A stretch of DNA of 64,000 nt from Thiothrix winogradskyi (GCF_021650935.1 NZ_CP091244.1:1426001-1490000); one strand, 5' to 3'; shown: positions 42,650-55,141, numbered from the stretch's first letter. Numbers and translations: made by a program. Notes: a model not told the origin generated them from the sequence alone.

Positions 42650-43192
42650 ATGTCGAGACTGCAACAGTATTACCGCGATACTGTCATCAAAGAATTGATG
42701 GACAAGTTCGGGTACAACAATGTGATGGAAGTGCCGAAGCTGGTGAAAGTCAGCCTGAACATGGGTTTGGGTGAAGCTGTCGGTGATAAGAAGATTATTG
42801 AACATGCAACCGGTGATATGTCTAAAATCGCAGGTCAAAAACCTGTTGTGACATTGAGCCGTAAATCAGTGGCGGGTTTCAAAATCCGTGACGGTTGGCC
42901 GATTGGCTGTATGGTAACGCTTCGTGGCGAGAAAATGTACGAGTTCATTGACCGTCTCGTTAATATTTCCATCCCCCGTATCCGTGACTTCCGTGGTCTC
43001 AATGCGCGTGCATTTGATGGTCGTGGCAACTACAACATGGGCATCAAAGAACAGATCATCTTCCCAGAGATCGAGTACGATAAAATTGATGCACTGCGTG
43101 GTATGAACATTACGATTGCGACTACCGCAAAAAACAACGAAGAAGGGAAAGCGCTGCTTGAAGCATTCAAATTCCCTTTCCGTCAGCAGTAA
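42650..43192 (+). CDS. rplE: Ribosomal protein uL5
   Basis: 180 residues ([20 protein letters not shown]). [16 protein letters not shown] and [21 protein letters not shown] are conserved. uL5 binds 5S rRNA in the central protuberance. Confidence 0.97.
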   Translation: MSRLQQYYRDTVIKELMDKFGYNNVMEVPKLVKVSLNMGLGEAVGDKKIIEHATGDMSKIAGQKPVVTLSRKSVAGFKIRDGWPIGCMVTLRGEKMYEFIDRLVNISIPRIRDFRGLNARAFDGRGNYNMGIKEQIIFPEIEYDKIDALRGMNITIATTAKNNEEGKALLEAFKFPFRQQ

Positions 43193-43206
43193 GAGGATAA
43201 GATCAC

Positions 43207-43512
43207 ATGGCTAAGAAATCCATGATTGCTCGTGAAACGCGCCGTACTGCTGCTGTTGAAAAATTCGCAGCCAAGCGTGATGAGCTGAAAGCTATTATCA
43301 GTAACCCAGAAAGCTCCTATGAAGCTGTGATGGAAGCTGTTGATAAGCTGCAAAAGTTACCACGTGACAGCAGTCCGGTTCGTCAAATGACCCGTTGCCG
43401 TCTGACCGGTCGTCCACATGCTGTTTACCGCAAATTCGGTCTATGCCGTAATAAATTGCGCGAAGCTGCCATGCGTGGCGATGTGCCTGGTTTGACCAAA
43501 GCAAGTTGGTAA
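43207..43512 (+). CDS. rpsN: Ribosomal protein uS14 (zinc-free form)
   Basis: 101 residues, the long form without the CxxC zinc pairs, as in E. coli. The conserved tail [21 protein letters not shown] and GLTKASW are present. Its zinc independence is notable beside the zinc-type bL36 encoded in the same run. Confidence 0.96.
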   Translation: MAKKSMIARETRRTAAVEKFAAKRDELKAIISNPESSYEAVMEAVDKLQKLPRDSSPVRQMTRCRLTGRPHAVYRKFGLCRNKLREAAMRGDVPGLTKASW

Positions 43513-43524
43513 AGGAGAAACAAA

Positions 43525-43920
43525 ATGAGTATGAGTGATCCTATCGCCGACATGCTGACCCGCATTCGTAACGGTCAAATGGCAACCAAGGCGAGCGTCA
43601 AATTTCCGTCTTCTAAACAGAAAACGGCGATTCTAGAAGTATTACAAAGCGAAGGTTATGTTGCTGAATTTGCAACAGATGCAGTCGATGGCAAGCCTGT
43701 TACAACAGTCAAGCTGAAGTATTTCCAAGGCAAACCAGTTATCACTAAAGTGAAGCGCATTAGCCGTCCAGGTTTGCGTATTTTCCGTGGTGCAGATGAG
43801 CTGCCAACAGTTATGGGTGGTTACGGTATTGCTATCGTTTCCACATCCAAAGGCGTCATGAGTGGTCGCGTCGCCAAGGCTTCTGGCCAGGGTGGCGAAG
43901 TCATTTGCACGGTTGAATAA
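43525..43920 (+). CDS. rpsH: Ribosomal protein uS8
   Basis: 131 residues ([18 protein letters not shown], matching the E. coli start with two Met). AAGGAGAAA ribosome site. The C-terminal [10 protein letters not shown]...GGEVICTVE is intact. uS8 organises the central domain of 16S rRNA and represses the spc operon at the rplX-rplE region in E. coli. Confidence 0.97.
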   Translation: MSMSDPIADMLTRIRNGQMATKASVKFPSSKQKTAILEVLQSEGYVAEFATDAVDGKPVTTVKLKYFQGKPVITKVKRISRPGLRIFRGADELPTVMGGYGIAIVSTSKGVMSGRVAKASGQGGEVICTVE

Positions 43921-43934
43921 AGGCGGGCTTTGAA

Positions 43935-44474
43935 ATGTCTAGAATTGCAAAGAAAGCGCTGACTGTGCCACAAGGTGTGGAAGTTAGCATCAGCGGGCAA
44001 AGCCTGAAAGTCAAAGGCGGCAAAGGCTCTTTTGATTTCGCAGTGCACGACGCTGTAGAAGTTTCACAAGAAGACAATGTACTGAAGTTTAAAGCTAAGC
44101 GTGACGGCGATTCTGCTGGTTGGGCATTAGCGGGTACTACACGCGCATTGGCAAACAACATGGTGATTGGCGTTAGCCAAGGCTTTGAGAAAAAATTGCA
44201 ATTGGTTGGGGTCGGTTATCGTGCCCAAGCACAAGGCAATAAATTAAATCTCAGCTTGGGTTTCTCCCACCCTGTGGTACACGATATGCCAGAAGGCATT
44301 ACGGTCGAAACCCCTAGTCAGACAGAAATTCTGATCCGTGGTAGCGATAAGCAGAAAGTTGGTCAAGTTGCGGCAGAAGTTCGTGCATACCGTCCACCAG
44401 AGCCTTACAAAGGCAAGGGTGTGAAGTATTCAGACGAAGTTATTCTGCGTAAAGAGACCAAGAAGAAGAAGTAA
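43935..44474 (+). CDS. rplF: Ribosomal protein uL6
   Basis: 179 residues ([20 protein letters not shown]). Two repeated alpha/beta domains; the C-terminal signature [19 protein letters not shown] is present. Located near the sarcin-ricin loop and factor-binding site. Confidence 0.97.
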   Translation: MSRIAKKALTVPQGVEVSISGQSLKVKGGKGSFDFAVHDAVEVSQEDNVLKFKAKRDGDSAGWALAGTTRALANNMVIGVSQGFEKKLQLVGVGYRAQAQGNKLNLSLGFSHPVVHDMPEGITVETPSQTEILIRGSDKQKVGQVAAEVRAYRPPEPYKGKGVKYSDEVILRKETKKKK

Positions 44475-44486
44475 GGTGAACTAAAG

Positions 44487-44840
44487 ATGGACAAGAAAAC
44501 ATCCCGCATCCGTCGTGGTAAGCGTAGCCGCATGAAAATGCGTGAGTTGCGTGTTAACCGTCTGAGTATTCACCGTACTTCTCTGCATATCTATGCACAA
44601 GTGGTGAGTTCCGATGGTTTTCAAGTACTGGCTTCAGCTTCCACGCTGGATAAAGACCTGAAAGCAGGTTTGGACTACACTGGCAACGTTGCTGCTGCTA
44701 TGGCAGTGGGTAAGTTGGTTGCTGAGCGTGCATTGGCAAAAGGTATTGACGCGGTTGCTTTTGATCGCTCTGGTTTTAAATATCATGGTCGCATCAAGGC
44801 GCTGGCAGATAGCGCTCGTGAAGCCGGTCTGAAATTCTAA
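44487..44840 (+). CDS. rplR: Ribosomal protein uL18
   Basis: 117 residues. Basic N-terminus ([20 protein letters not shown]), [14 protein letters not shown] and [17 protein letters not shown]. Binds 5S rRNA with uL5 and bL25. Confidence 0.97.
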   Translation: MDKKTSRIRRGKRSRMKMRELRVNRLSIHRTSLHIYAQVVSSDGFQVLASASTLDKDLKAGLDYTGNVAAAMAVGKLVAERALAKGIDAVAFDRSGFKYHGRIKALADSAREAGLKF

Positions 44841-44849
44841 GGATTTATC

Positions 44850-45359
44850 ATGGCGAAGGCAGAACATACATCAGCACCATCTGACGGCTTGCAAGAAAAG
44901 TTGGTTAAAGTTAACCGCGTTGCTAAGACTGTTAAGGGTGGTCGTATCATGAGTTTCACTGCGTTGACCGTAGTGGGCGATGGTAATGGTCGCGTGGGTT
45001 TTGGTTACGGTAAGGCGCGTGAAGTGCCTGCGGCTATCCAAAAAGCAATGGATCAAGCACGTCGTAACATGGTGACAGTTTCTTTGGTAGACGGTACTTT
45101 ACAATACCCTATCAAATACGAACAGGGCGCAGCACGTATTTACATGCAGCCAGCTTCTGAAGGTACAGGCGTTATCGCAGGTGGTGCGATGCGTGCAGTT
45201 CTGGAAGTTGCGGGAGTGCGTAACGTACTGTCCAAATGCCAAGGCACACGTAATGCAGGCAATGTGGTACGTACTACTATCGCAGCGTTAGGTTCAATGC
45301 AGTCACCTGAAATGATTGCAGCGAAACGCGGCAAAGCCGTTGCAGACATTAAGGGGTAA
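44850..45359 (+). CDS. rpsE: Ribosomal protein uS5
   Basis: 169 residues. [39 protein letters not shown] and the C-terminal [16 protein letters not shown]. Contributes to decoding accuracy and the mRNA entry tunnel. Three bases separate it from rpmD. Confidence 0.97.
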   Translation: MAKAEHTSAPSDGLQEKLVKVNRVAKTVKGGRIMSFTALTVVGDGNGRVGFGYGKAREVPAAIQKAMDQARRNMVTVSLVDGTLQYPIKYEQGAARIYMQPASEGTGVIAGGAMRAVLEVAGVRNVLSKCQGTRNAGNVVRTTIAALGSMQSPEMIAAKRGKAVADIKG

Positions 45360-45362
45360 ACA

Positions 45363-45551
45363 ATGACTTCCGCAAAACAACTCAACGTGACGTTATACCG
45401 CAGTCTGAATGGTCGCTTGAAAGCGCATCAGCAGTGTGCGCGTGGTCTTGGTATCCGCAAGATTCATAATACGGTTACTGTGACTGACACCCCTGAAAAC
45501 CGTGGCATGATCAACAAGATTTCCTACATGCTCAAGGTTGAGGAAGCTTAA
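45363..45551 (+). CDS. rpmD: Ribosomal protein uL30
   Basis: 62 residues ([20 protein letters not shown]). Short ferredoxin-like fold ending in [14 protein letters not shown]. rplO begins one base after its stop. Confidence 0.95.
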   Translation: MTSAKQLNVTLYRSLNGRLKAHQQCARGLGIRKIHNTVTVTDTPENRGMINKISYMLKVEEA

Positions 45552-45552
45552 G

Positions 45553-45990
45553 ATGAAATTGAATACGCTACAACCTGAACTGGGTAGCCGCACTAGCCCT
45601 CTTCGTGTAGGCCGTGGTATTGGCTCTGGTCTGGGTAAAACTGCTGGCCGTGGTCATAAAGGTCAAAAGTCCCGTAAAGGTGGTTTCCATCACCGTAAAG
45701 GTTTTGAGGGTGGTCAGATGCCTATGCATCGTCGTCTGCCTAAGTTTGGCTTTGTCTCCCGCATTGGTCAGCGTACCGCTGAGGTTCGTTTGAGCGAGTT
45801 GGCTCAAGTGGAAGGCGATGTGATTGATCTGGCTGGTCTGATTGCTGCGAATGTGGTTGATGCGCGTACCTTGCAAGCTAAAATTATTCTTTCTGGTGAA
45901 GTTGCGAAAGCGGTCACTGTAAAGGGTGTTGGCGTGACTAAGGGCGCACGTGCCGCTATCGAAGCAGCAGGCGGCAAAATCGAAGAATAA
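45553..45990 (+). CDS. rplO: Ribosomal protein uL15
   Basis: 145 residues from ATG 45553 ([20 protein letters not shown]); an upstream ATG-like extension of five codons lies in rpmD. Glycine-rich [18 protein letters not shown] motif and [17 protein letters not shown]. Late assembly protein of the 50S subunit. Confidence 0.96.
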   Translation: MKLNTLQPELGSRTSPLRVGRGIGSGLGKTAGRGHKGQKSRKGGFHHRKGFEGGQMPMHRRLPKFGFVSRIGQRTAEVRLSELAQVEGDVIDLAGLIAANVVDARTLQAKIILSGEVAKAVTVKGVGVTKGARAAIEAAGGKIEE

Positions 45991-46002
45991 CGGATAAAAA
46001 AT

Positions 46003-47355
46003 ATGCGCAAGAACCCTACAGGTTCCCTTGGGGGCTTTAGAAACATGGTTGAAATCCGCCAGCGGCTAGTTTTTGTGCTGCTGGCGTTGATCGTTTACCG
46101 CATTGGTACCTATATTCCTGTTCCTGGTGTAAATCCTGCGGCTATGGCGCAATTTTTTGACCAGAACAACGGTACAATTCTCGGCGTTTTTAATATGTTT
46201 TCAGGTGGTGCATTAGAGCGCCTGAGCGTATTTGCACTGGGGATTATGCCGTATATCTCAGCTTCCATCATTATGCAGTTGATGGCGACGGTTGTTCCGA
46301 CATTGGAGCAGATCAAGAAAGAAGGTGAGTCTGGTCGCCGTAAAATCACGCAATATACGCGCTACGGCACTGTGGTCTTGGCTTTGTTCCAAAGCTTTGG
46401 GGTCGCGATTGCTTTGGGTGGTACCGATGCGGGCAATGGTCAAACAATTGCTTTGAATCCCGGTATTGGGTTCACGATTACGACGGTTGTTACCTTGGTG
46501 ACAGGCACGCTATTCCTGATGTGGTTGGGAGAGCAGATTACCGAGCGTGGTATCGGTAATGGTATTTCTTTGATCATTTTTGCGGGTATTGTTGCAGGTT
46601 TGCCTGCTGCTATTGGTGGCACGTTAGAGTTGGTGAATACCGGCGAATTGCATTCCCTGTTTGTGATCGGCCTGTTGTTACTGGTGTTGGCTGTTACCGC
46701 ATTCGTGATTTTTGTGGAGCGTGGTCAGCGTCGGATCACCGTGAATTACGCTAACCGTCAGCAAGGTCGCAAAATGATGATGGGGCAGCAGTCCAGTCAT
46801 TTGCCTTTGAAATTGAATATGGCAGGGGTTATTCCGCCGATTTTTGCTTCTAGTATTATTTTGTTCCCGGCAACACTTGGGCAATGGTTTGGTAATGCAG
46901 AAGGTATGGGGTGGTTGAAAGGCTTTTTTGATATGTTAAAGCCTGGTGAGCCAGTTTATGTCTTGCTTTATGCCGCAGCTATTGTATTCTTCTGCTTCTT
47001 TTATACAGCCTTGGTATTCAACTCGCGTGAAACCGCTGATAATTTGAAAAAAGCAGGTGCTTTTATTCCTGGTATTAGACCGGGTGAACAAACATCTAAA
47101 TACATTGATGGTGTCATGACTCGCTTGACCGCAGTTGGCGCTATCTACATTACATTGGTCTGTCTGTTGCCTGAATTCCTGATTTTGGGCTGGAATGTTC
47201 CTTTCTACTTTGGGGGAACTTCACTGCTGATCATCGTGGTTGTGGTCATGGATTTCTTGTCTCAGTTACAAGCACACATGATGTCACACCAGTACGAGGG
47301 TCTGATGAAAAAGGCCAATTTCAAAGCGCAGACACGCCCCGGCACAGTGCGCTGA
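46003..47355 (+). CDS. secY: Protein translocase channel SecY
   Basis: 450 residues, ten transmembrane helices. Landmarks: [18 protein letters not shown], the plug/helix region [27 protein letters not shown] (in parts), [21 protein letters not shown] loop, and C-terminal [18 protein letters not shown]. Central pore of SecYEG, with its partner SecE encoded 25 kb upstream in this window. Position after rplO is standard for spc. Confidence 0.97.
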   Translation: MRKNPTGSLGGFRNMVEIRQRLVFVLLALIVYRIGTYIPVPGVNPAAMAQFFDQNNGTILGVFNMFSGGALERLSVFALGIMPYISASIIMQLMATVVPTLEQIKKEGESGRRKITQYTRYGTVVLALFQSFGVAIALGGTDAGNGQTIALNPGIGFTITTVVTLVTGTLFLMWLGEQITERGIGNGISLIIFAGIVAGLPAAIGGTLELVNTGELHSLFVIGLLLLVLAVTAFVIFVERGQRRITVNYANRQQGRKMMMGQQSSHLPLKLNMAGVIPPIFASSIILFPATLGQWFGNAEGMGWLKGFFDMLKPGEPVYVLLYAAAIVFFCFFYTALVFNSRETADNLKKAGAFIPGIRPGEQTSKYIDGVMTRLTAVGAIYITLVCLLPEFLILGWNVPFYFGGTSLLIIVVVVMDFLSQLQAHMMSHQYEGLMKKANFKAQTRPGTVR

Positions 47356-47382
47356 TCTGATCACTTTTGAGAGGTTTTTATC

Positions 47383-47496
47383 ATGAAGGTTCGAGCTTCA
47401 GTTAAAAAATTGTGCCGTAACTGCCGGGTTATCCGCAGAAACGGTGTAGTTCGCATTATCTGTTCTGACCCACGCCACAAACAGCGTCAAGGTTAA
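47383..47496 (+). CDS. rpmJ: Ribosomal protein bL36 (zinc-binding form)
   Basis: 37 residues read directly from the sequence: [20 protein letters not shown] followed by [17 protein letters not shown]. Zinc ligands C11, C14, C27 and H32 are present. GAGAGG lies ten bases upstream of the ATG. Located between secY and rpsM as in other gammaproteobacteria. Confidence 0.97.
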   Translation: MKVRASVKKLCRNCRVIRRNGVVRIICSDPRHKQRQG

Positions 47497-47509
47497 GAGC
47501 CGATTTGGG

Positions 47510-47538
47510 TTGATAATTAAAAGGGGTTCTGGCACAAT
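47510..47538 (+). promoter_or_regulatory. Promoter of the alpha operon
   Basis: TTGATA (47510-47515), 17 bases, CACAAT (47533-47538), the same -10 element as the tRNA-tuf promoter. It leaves a leader of roughly 27 bases before rpsM, much shorter than the S4-binding leader known in E. coli. Confidence 0.55.
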
Positions 47539-47571
47539 CGCCCGTTTTCCCGGTAGTCTGGAGAGATTTTA

Positions 47572-47928
47572 ATGGCTCGTATTGCGGGTATCAATCTTCC
47601 TGTCAATAAGCACGTAGTGATCGGTTTGACCGCCATTTATGGCGTTGGTCGTCCACGTGCTGCTGACATTTGTAAGGCGGCGGATGTTGTGCCAAGCACT
47701 AAGATTCGTGAGCTGAGTGAAGACCAAGTTGAACGTTTGCGTCTTGAAGTAGGTAAACTCCTAGTTGAAGGCGATTTGCGTCGTGAAGTTTCCATGAACA
47801 TCAAACGTTTGATGGACATGGGTTGCTATCGTGGCATCCGCCACAGACGTGGCCTGCCTATGCGCGGTCAGCGTACCAAGACTAACGCGCGTACCCGTAA
47901 AGGCCCGCGTCGTCCTATTCGCAAATAA
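47572..47928 (+). CDS. rpsM: Ribosomal protein uS13
   Basis: 118 residues ([20 protein letters not shown]). C-terminal tail [20 protein letters not shown] is standard. It contacts P-site tRNA and inter-subunit bridges B1a/b. First gene of the alpha operon. Confidence 0.97.
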   Translation: MARIAGINLPVNKHVVIGLTAIYGVGRPRAADICKAADVVPSTKIRELSEDQVERLRLEVGKLLVEGDLRREVSMNIKRLMDMGCYRGIRHRRGLPMRGQRTKTNARTRKGPRRPIRK

Positions 47929-47954
47929 TACATAGATTGCAGGTAGAGTAAGTA

Positions 47955-48359
47955 ATGGCAAGACAGCCTAGAAAAGGTGCAACTGTTAATCTTCGTAAGA
48001 AGGTCAAGAAAACTGTCACTGACGGTGTTGCACACGTCCATGCATCCTTTAATAACACTATTGTGACTATCACCGACCGCCAAGGCAACGCATTGGCATG
48101 GGCTACCTCTGGTGGCTCTGGTTTCCGTGGTTCACGTAAAAGTACCCCGTTTGCGGCACAGGTTGCTGCTGAACGTGCGGGTAACGCAGCGAAAGATTAT
48201 GGTTTGAAAAACCTTGATGTCGAAGTCAAAGGTCCGGGCCCTGGTCGTGAATCTGCGGTACGTGCCCTGAACAGCGTTGGCTTCAGAATTAACAGCATTG
48301 TGGATGTAACGCCGATCCCGCATAACGGCTGCCGTCCACCTAAGAAACGTCGTGTGTAG
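47955..48359 (+). CDS. rpsK: Ribosomal protein uS11
   Basis: 134 residues. [34 protein letters not shown] and the tail [17 protein letters not shown] are intact. Part of the platform of the 30S subunit. Confidence 0.97.
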   Translation: MARQPRKGATVNLRKKVKKTVTDGVAHVHASFNNTIVTITDRQGNALAWATSGGSGFRGSRKSTPFAAQVAAERAGNAAKDYGLKNLDVEVKGPGPGRESAVRALNSVGFRINSIVDVTPIPHNGCRPPKKRRV

Positions 48360-48370
48360 GAGATAGTCAT

Positions 48371-48991
48371 ATGGCACGTTATATTGGCCCTACCTGCAAA
48401 CTGAGCAGACGCGAAGGCACTGACCTTTTCCTGAAAAGCCGCAGTGTTTCCCTCGAAAAGAAATGTAAACTGGATAAAGTTCCGGGTCAGCACGGCGAAA
48501 ATAAAGCTCGTCTATCTGACTACGGCGTTCAGTTGCGTGAAAAGCAAAAAGTTCGCCGTATGTACGGTGTCCTAGAACGTCAGTTCAGCAACTACTTTAA
48601 AGAGTCTGCACGCCGCAAAGGTTCTACGGGTGAAAACCTGTTGAAGCTGCTGGAATGCCGTCTTGATAACGTCGTTTACCGCATGGGTTATGGTTCTACT
48701 CGCGCTGAATCCCGTCAATTGGTTAGCCATAAAGCTATTACCGTTAACGGTCAGTCAGTGAACATCCCATCCTACCAGGTTAAAGCCGGTGATGTCGTAG
48801 CGGTTCGCGAAAAGTCCAAAAAGCAAACCCGTATACAGGATTCTGTCGCTGTAGCGGAACAACTTGGCTTCCCATCTTGGGTTGAAGTTGATGCAAAGGG
48901 ATTGTCAGGTACGTTTAAATCTGTACCAGACCGTAGCGATCTGCCAGCCGAAATTAATGAATCACTGATCGTGGAATTGTACTCCAAATAA
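48371..48991 (+). CDS. rpsD: Ribosomal protein uS4
   Basis: 206 residues, zinc-free form. [39 protein letters not shown] and the S4 domain [20 protein letters not shown]. Primary 16S rRNA binder and, in E. coli, translational repressor of the alpha operon. Confidence 0.97.
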   Translation: MARYIGPTCKLSRREGTDLFLKSRSVSLEKKCKLDKVPGQHGENKARLSDYGVQLREKQKVRRMYGVLERQFSNYFKESARRKGSTGENLLKLLECRLDNVVYRMGYGSTRAESRQLVSHKAITVNGQSVNIPSYQVKAGDVVAVREKSKKQTRIQDSVAVAEQLGFPSWVEVDAKGLSGTFKSVPDRSDLPAEINESLIVELYSK

Positions 48992-49017
48992 TCATTGATC
49001 CGTTCGAGAGGAAAAGT

Positions 49018-50022
49018 ATGACCTCGAAAACAACAGAATTGCTGAAACCACGCAATGTTCATGTGCAAGAGACAGGTTTAAATACCTATCGTATTACGCT
49101 TGAGCCATTAGAGCGTGGTTTTGGTCACACGTTGGGTAATGCCTTGCGCCGTATCTTGCTGTCCTCTATTCCGGGCAGTGCGGTAACGGAAGTGCAAATT
49201 GCTGGCGTGGTACACGAATACACCAGTATAGAAGGTGTGCAAGAAGATGTGGTTGAGATTCTGTTGAATCTCAAAAACTTGGCAATTCGCCTCAATGCCC
49301 GCGATGAAGCAACCTTGACCCTGAAGAAAAAAGGCAAGGGCGTTGTAACTGCAGCGGATATTGAGTGTGACCATGATGTGGACATCATTAATCCTAATCA
49401 TGTGATTGCACACATAACCAAGGATGACACTGATCTGGAAATGAGCCTGACCATTACCCGTGGTCGTGGTTATCAGCCAGCATCAGTACGCCGTGGCCCA
49501 GACTCTCCTGAGTTGCCGTTAGGCACTTTGGTGTTGGATGCCAGCTACAGCCCAATTACGCGCGTTGCCTACAATGTGGATAGCGCCCGTGTTGAGCAGC
49601 GTACTGACATGGACAAGCTGGTGCTGGAAATCCAAACGAATGGTTCCGTTAACGCGGAAGAATCCATTGGGATGGCAGCACAGATTCTGCAACAGCAATT
49701 GGCAGTATTCTTCGATCTACGTATTGAAGAGCCGGTTCGCCGTGAAGAATCTCAACCAGAAATTGACCCGATTCTGTTGCGTCCGGTTGACGATCTGGAA
49801 CTGACTGTACGTTCAGCTAACTGCCTGAAAGCAGAGAACCTGTTCTACATCGGTGATCTCGTACAACGTACTGAGACTGAATTGCTGAAGACTCCGAATC
49901 TGGGCAAAAAGTCTTTGACTGAAATTAAAGATGTGCTGGCACAGCATGGTCTGACACTGGGAGCTAAGCTGGATAGCTGGCCTCCGGCAGGTCTCGATCA
50001 CCGTGACAGCAAAGTGGCTTAA
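49018..50022 (+). CDS. rpoA: RNA polymerase alpha subunit
   Basis: 334 residues. N-terminal assembly domain with [20 protein letters not shown] and a C-terminal DNA/activator-binding domain with [18 protein letters not shown] and [25 protein letters not shown] ribosome site. Dimerises to start core assembly; the C-terminal domain binds UP elements. Confidence 0.98.
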   Translation: MTSKTTELLKPRNVHVQETGLNTYRITLEPLERGFGHTLGNALRRILLSSIPGSAVTEVQIAGVVHEYTSIEGVQEDVVEILLNLKNLAIRLNARDEATLTLKKKGKGVVTAADIECDHDVDIINPNHVIAHITKDDTDLEMSLTITRGRGYQPASVRRGPDSPELPLGTLVLDASYSPITRVAYNVDSARVEQRTDMDKLVLEIQTNGSVNAEESIGMAAQILQQQLAVFFDLRIEEPVRREESQPEIDPILLRPVDDLELTVRSANCLKAENLFYIGDLVQRTETELLKTPNLGKKSLTEIKDVLAQHGLTLGAKLDSWPPAGLDHRDSKVA

Positions 50023-50047
50023 CCACGGGTTTTGAAGGATATAGAAG

Positions 50048-50431
50048 ATGCGTCACCGTAATACTGGTCGTCAATTAAGCCGCGACAGCAGCGCCCGTAA
50101 AGCCCTGCTGCAAGCGCTGACCAACTCACTGCTTCGTCACGAGACGATCAAAACAACTCTGCCAAAGGCGAAAGAATTGCGTCGTGTAGCGGAGCCACTG
50201 ATCACCCGTGCGAAAGAAGACTCTGTTCACAACCGCCGTATCGCTTTTTCACGCTTGCGTGACAAGGAAGTAGTTGGCAAACTGTTTAACGATCTTGGTC
50301 CGCGCTTTAAAGAGCGTCAAGGTGGTTATCTGCGTATCATCAAGTGCGGTTTCCGTGCGGGTGACAATGCGCCGATGGCTTACGTTGCACTGGTTGATGA
50401 AGCAGACGCTGCGCAAGCCGCAGCCGAGTAA
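50048..50431 (+). CDS. rplQ: Ribosomal protein bL17
   Basis: 127 residues ([20 protein letters not shown]). [17 protein letters not shown] and [15 protein letters not shown] are conserved. Last gene of the alpha operon and of the ribosomal block. Confidence 0.97.
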   Translation: MRHRNTGRQLSRDSSARKALLQALTNSLLRHETIKTTLPKAKELRRVAEPLITRAKEDSVHNRRIAFSRLRDKEVVGKLFNDLGPRFKERQGGYLRIIKCGFRAGDNAPMAYVALVDEADAAQAAAE

Positions 50432-50452
50432 GCAGCGCTTCAAGCTTCCTGG

Positions 50453-50478
50453 AAAGGCCGACACTGTTCGGCCTTTTT
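50453..50478 (+). terminator. Rho-independent terminator after rplQ
   Basis: AAAGGCCGA and TCGGCCTTT form a nine-pair stem around CACTGT, followed by TT to make a five-base T run. Ends the ribosomal block. Confidence 0.9.
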
Positions 50479-50503
50479 GCGTTTCTTATCTTCAGGGGAT
50501 AGT

Positions 50504-50887
50504 ATGCAAAATGATCCGCAAGTAGTTACCGCAGAAAGCGCTCGTAAAACAGCTAAGTTTTTTTATTACGGCAATTTGTTGGCAGTAATCATTCCCTTCC
50601 CGGTGTTTATTTTATGGTTTGGGGCTGGAATATTGGTTTATGCGATGTTGCGCCACCACCCTAACCCGCGAGTAGGCTACTATACGCAGATTGCCACCTA
50701 CCATTATTACGGTTTGGCGGGTGGTTTGGTGCCAATCTTAACCTTTGCCCCCGGTGATTTCTTTGTGAATTGGTGGTGGGCGCTGTGGATTACCTGTGTT
50801 GTGGTGTTAGTACCGTTGTCTATTCGCCAACTCCTGCGGATTAACCGCGAAGCTTGGCAAGATACTGTTAAGCCCTTATCCCACTGA
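50504..50887 (+). CDS. Small membrane protein of unknown function
   Basis: 127 residues from ATG 50504, which has AGGGGAT upstream (nine further codons overlap the terminator and were excluded). Three hydrophobic segments at about 22-47, 68-85 and 90-112; many aromatic residues ([25 protein letters not shown]). A conserved-looking proline pair (IIPFPVF) lies in the first helix. I do not recognise a family. It ends ten bases before bioB, so it is probably co-transcribed with it, but no link to biotin is shown. Confidence 0.75.
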   Translation: MQNDPQVVTAESARKTAKFFYYGNLLAVIIPFPVFILWFGAGILVYAMLRHHPNPRVGYYTQIATYHYYGLAGGLVPILTFAPGDFFVNWWWALWITCVVVLVPLSIRQLLRINREAWQDTVKPLSH

Positions 50888-50897
50888 GGAGTGGAAC

Positions 50898-51869
50898 ATG
50901 CCTGAATTACGTCATGATTGGCGCATCGAAGAAATCAACGCTTTGTTAGCCATGCCATTCAGTGATTTGATGTTTGCTGCGCATCAAGTGCACCGAGAAA
51001 ACTTCCCAGTCAATCAGGTGCAAGTGAGTACCTTGCTGAGTATCAAAACCGGCGCGTGCCCGGAAGATTGCGGCTATTGTTCGCAAAGTGCGAAACACGA
51101 CACCTCGCTGGAACGTGAAAAGTTATTGCCACTACAGGAAGTCATCGACTCTGCTAAAACCGCGCAAGTACAGGGTGCAACCCGTTTTTGCATGGGGGCT
51201 GCGTGGCGCAATCCTACCGACAAGAACCTTGAGCGCGTCATCGAAATGGTGCAAGCGGTCAAAGGCTTAGGGATGGAAACCTGCGTTACTTTGGGCATGT
51301 TGACTGACCGTCAGGCAGACCGTCTCAAAAATGCTGGGTTGGATTACTACAATCACAACCTCGATACCTCGCCGGAATTCTACGGTAACGTAATTTCCAC
51401 TCGCACCTTCCAAGACCGTTTGGATACCTTGGAGCATGTACGTAATGCGGGCATCAACGTCTGTTCCGGCGGTATTTTGGGCATGGGTGAAATCCGTCAA
51501 GACCGTGCGCGTTTATTGCAGCAATTGGCGAATATGAAATTTCACCCCGAATCCGTGCCTATCAATGATTTGGTTAAAATCGAAGGCACACCATTGGCGG
51601 GAGTGGAAAAACTTGACCCGTTTGAGTTCATCCGTACCGTCGCAGCAGCGCGTATTATGATGCCGAAATCTTATGTGCGTTTATCGGCTGGTCGTACCGA
51701 GATGACCGATGAAATGCAGGCGTGGTGTTTCTTTGCCGGTGCCAATTCTATTTTCTATGGCGAAAAATTATTGACCACTGACAACCCCGGCGCAAGCCAC
51801 GACCGGCAACTGTTTGCACGTCTGGGGATTCAGGTGGAAACAGGGCAGGCTGGCAGCGTTCACATGTAA
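50898..51869 (+). CDS. bioB: Biotin synthase BioB
   Basis: 323 residues, radical SAM enzyme. Cluster-binding CPEDCGYC follows [24 protein letters not shown](F/Y), and the Arg-containing VRLSAGR motif that binds the auxiliary 2Fe-2S cluster are present. It inserts sulfur into dethiobiotin to form biotin. Other bio genes are absent here, so bioB is unlinked from the usual cluster. mnmG starts 13 bases later. Confidence 0.97.
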   Translation: MPELRHDWRIEEINALLAMPFSDLMFAAHQVHRENFPVNQVQVSTLLSIKTGACPEDCGYCSQSAKHDTSLEREKLLPLQEVIDSAKTAQVQGATRFCMGAAWRNPTDKNLERVIEMVQAVKGLGMETCVTLGMLTDRQADRLKNAGLDYYNHNLDTSPEFYGNVISTRTFQDRLDTLEHVRNAGINVCSGGILGMGEIRQDRARLLQQLANMKFHPESVPINDLVKIEGTPLAGVEKLDPFEFIRTVAAARIMMPKSYVRLSAGRTEMTDEMQAWCFFAGANSIFYGEKLLTTDNPGASHDRQLFARLGIQVETGQAGSVHM

Positions 51870-51882
51870 GGAGCAGGGCATT

Positions 51883-53754
51883 ATGCATTACCCACAGTCC
51901 TACGATGTCATCGTCATCGGTGGCGGACACGCCGGAACCGAAGCCGCGCTAGCTGCTGCGCGTATGGGGCAGCGTACTCTCTTGCTGACCCACAATATCG
52001 AAACCATCGGCGCAATGAGTTGCAACCCCGCCATTGGTGGTATCGGCAAAGGTCATTTGGTCAAGGAGGTCGATGCAATGGGTGGCGCAATGGCGCACGC
52101 GGCAGACCGTGGTGGCATTCAATTCCGCATCCTCAATTCCAGTAAAGGTGCGGCAGTGCGAGCGACTCGCGCCCAAGCAGACCGCATCCGCTACAAATCC
52201 GCGATTCGCACCATTGTTGAAAATCAGCCCAATTTGCAGCTATTTCAACAAGCGGTGGATGATTTGCTCGTGGAAGGCGATCAGGTCGTGGGGGTGCGTA
52301 CCCAAATGGGCTTGAGTTTTTCCGCACGTGCGGTGGTATTAACCTCAGGAACGTTTCTTGCGGGCAAAATCCACATTGGTTTAAGCAATCATGCCGGTGG
52401 TCGTGCCGGTGATCCGCCCTCCATTGCATTGTCGCAACGTTTACGCGAACTGCCATTCCGGGTTGATCGCCTAAAAACGGGTACGCCGCCGCGCATTGAT
52501 GCCCGCAGTATCGACTTCAGTAAGCTGGAAGAACAACCCGGCGACACGCCTACGCCCGTGTTTTCGTTTCTGGGGCGTGAGAATGAACACCCGCTGCAAA
52601 TTTCGTGCTACATCACCTACACCAACACCGAGACTCACGACATTATCCGTGGCGGTTTAGACCGTTCGCCCATGTATACCGGCGTGATCGAGGGCATTGG
52701 CCCGCGCTATTGCCCGTCGATTGAAGACAAAGTGGTACGCTTTGCCGACAAAGACCGCCACCAAATTTTCATTGAACCCGAAGGGCTGGACACACACGAA
52801 GTGTACCCCAACGGTATTTCCACCAGTTTGCCGTTCGATGTGCAATACGCGCTGGTGCGCTCAATGGCTGGTCTGGAAAACGCACACATTACCCGCCCCG
52901 GCTATGCGATTGAATACGATTTCTTCGATCCGCGTGATCTCAAGCCGACGTTGGAAACCAAAGCGGTGCAGGGTTTGTTTTTCGCAGGGCAAATCAACGG
53001 CACAACGGGTTACGAAGAGGCTGCCGCGCAAGGTTTGCTGGCAGGCTTGAACGCCGGTTTATACGCCCAAGAAAAAGATGGCTGGTATCCACGTCGTGAC
53101 CAAGCTTACCTCGGTGTATTGGTGGATGATTTAATCACGCTAGGCACGAAAGAGCCGTACCGCATGTTTACCAGTCGTGCTGAACACCGTTTATTACTGC
53201 GCGAAGACAATGCCGATTTGCGCCTGACCGAAATAGGGCATGAGCTAGGTTTGGTCGATGAATCGCGCTGGGCAGCATTTTGCACCAAGCGCGAAGCCAT
53301 TGAGCAAGAACAGCAACGCCTCCGCGCCACGGTATTGCAACCCACAGCGGTCAGTGTGGAAGATAGCCAGCGGGTATTCGGCGATGTCTTGTCTCGTGAT
53401 TACAAATTACACGACCTATTGCGCCGCCCTAATGTCACTTATGCCGCTTTAACCAGTCTGCCAGCGGTTGGCAGCCCTGTTACCGATGAAAAAGTGTCGG
53501 AACAAGTCGAAATTCAATGCAAATACGCCGGATACATTGAGCGCCAGCACGACGAAATCGACAAACAGCGTCGCCACGAAGAAACTCGCCTGCCGGATTG
53601 GTTGGATTACACCCAAGTACGCGGCCTCTCCAACGAAGTCCGCCAGAAATTGCAAATGCAACGCCCTGCAACCGTTGGGCAAGCTGCACGAACACCCGGC
53701 ATTACCCCCGCCGCGATTTCTTTATTGCTCGTGCATTTGAAAAAGGCAGGTTGA
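51883..53754 (+). CDS. mnmG: tRNA uridine-34 carboxymethylaminomethyl synthesis protein MnmG (GidA)
   Basis: 623 residues from ATG 51883 ([21 protein letters not shown]), with AGGAGCAGG upstream; a longer frame inside bioB was excluded. FAD-binding [36 protein letters not shown] and [19 protein letters not shown] are diagnostic. With MnmE it modifies wobble uridine of certain tRNAs. The order mnmG-rsmG-parA-parB is ancestral near bacterial origins. Confidence 0.97.
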   Translation: MHYPQSYDVIVIGGGHAGTEAALAAARMGQRTLLLTHNIETIGAMSCNPAIGGIGKGHLVKEVDAMGGAMAHAADRGGIQFRILNSSKGAAVRATRAQADRIRYKSAIRTIVENQPNLQLFQQAVDDLLVEGDQVVGVRTQMGLSFSARAVVLTSGTFLAGKIHIGLSNHAGGRAGDPPSIALSQRLRELPFRVDRLKTGTPPRIDARSIDFSKLEEQPGDTPTPVFSFLGRENEHPLQISCYITYTNTETHDIIRGGLDRSPMYTGVIEGIGPRYCPSIEDKVVRFADKDRHQIFIEPEGLDTHEVYPNGISTSLPFDVQYALVRSMAGLENAHITRPGYAIEYDFFDPRDLKPTLETKAVQGLFFAGQINGTTGYEEAAAQGLLAGLNAGLYAQEKDGWYPRRDQAYLGVLVDDLITLGTKEPYRMFTSRAEHRLLLREDNADLRLTEIGHELGLVDESRWAAFCTKREAIEQEQQRLRATVLQPTAVSVEDSQRVFGDVLSRDYKLHDLLRRPNVTYAALTSLPAVGSPVTDEKVSEQVEIQCKYAGYIERQHDEIDKQRRHEETRLPDWLDYTQVRGLSNEVRQKLQMQRPATVGQAARTPGITPAAISLLLVHLKKAG

Positions 53755-53757
53755 GGC

Positions 53758-54336
53758 ATGGAGGTGGATGCTCGTGAAAAACAGTTGCTCAACCGTTACC
53801 TGCAATTATTGCAACGCTGGAACAAAGTTTACAATCTGACAGCGGTGCGTGATCCGGCGGAAATGCAGTCCTTGCATATCGCGGATAGTCTGAGTGTTGC
53901 GCCCTATTTGCGGGGTACGACGTGCCTTGACGTGGGCAGCGGAGCAGGGTTGCCAGGGATTCCGCTGGCGATTATTCAGCCGCAACGCCAGTTCACCTTG
54001 CTCGATACCAATGGCAAGAAAACCCGTTTCATGCAACAAGCGGTGTTGGAATTGGGCTTATCCAATGTGACCGTGATTCAAACGCGCGTTGAAAGCTGGC
54101 AGCCTGTCAGATGTTTTGACGCGATTATCAGCCGGGCTTTCGCTTCCCTACAGGATTTTGTGACCTTTACCGGCAAACATGCCTGTGAAAATGGTATCCT
54201 CTACGCCATGAAGGGGCGCTACCCTGACAGCGAACTGGCAGAATTGCCCAGCGGCTGGCAGGTAATGGCGCAACACACCCTGCACGTACCCGATTTGGAT
54301 GCAGAACGGCATCTGTTGGAATTACAGCACGTATAA
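53758..54336 (+). CDS. rsmG: 16S rRNA m7G527 methyltransferase RsmG (GidB)
   Basis: 192 residues. SAM-binding CLDVGSGAGLPGIPLAI, KKTRFMQQAV and ISRAFASLQDFV. It methylates G527 of 16S rRNA; loss gives low-level streptomycin resistance in other bacteria. Three bases after mnmG. Confidence 0.96.
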   Translation: MEVDAREKQLLNRYLQLLQRWNKVYNLTAVRDPAEMQSLHIADSLSVAPYLRGTTCLDVGSGAGLPGIPLAIIQPQRQFTLLDTNGKKTRFMQQAVLELGLSNVTVIQTRVESWQPVRCFDAIISRAFASLQDFVTFTGKHACENGILYAMKGRYPDSELAELPSGWQVMAQHTLHVPDLDAERHLLELQHV

Positions 54337-54350
54337 GCGAGAACCATTTC

Positions 54351-55141
<791 letters not shown>

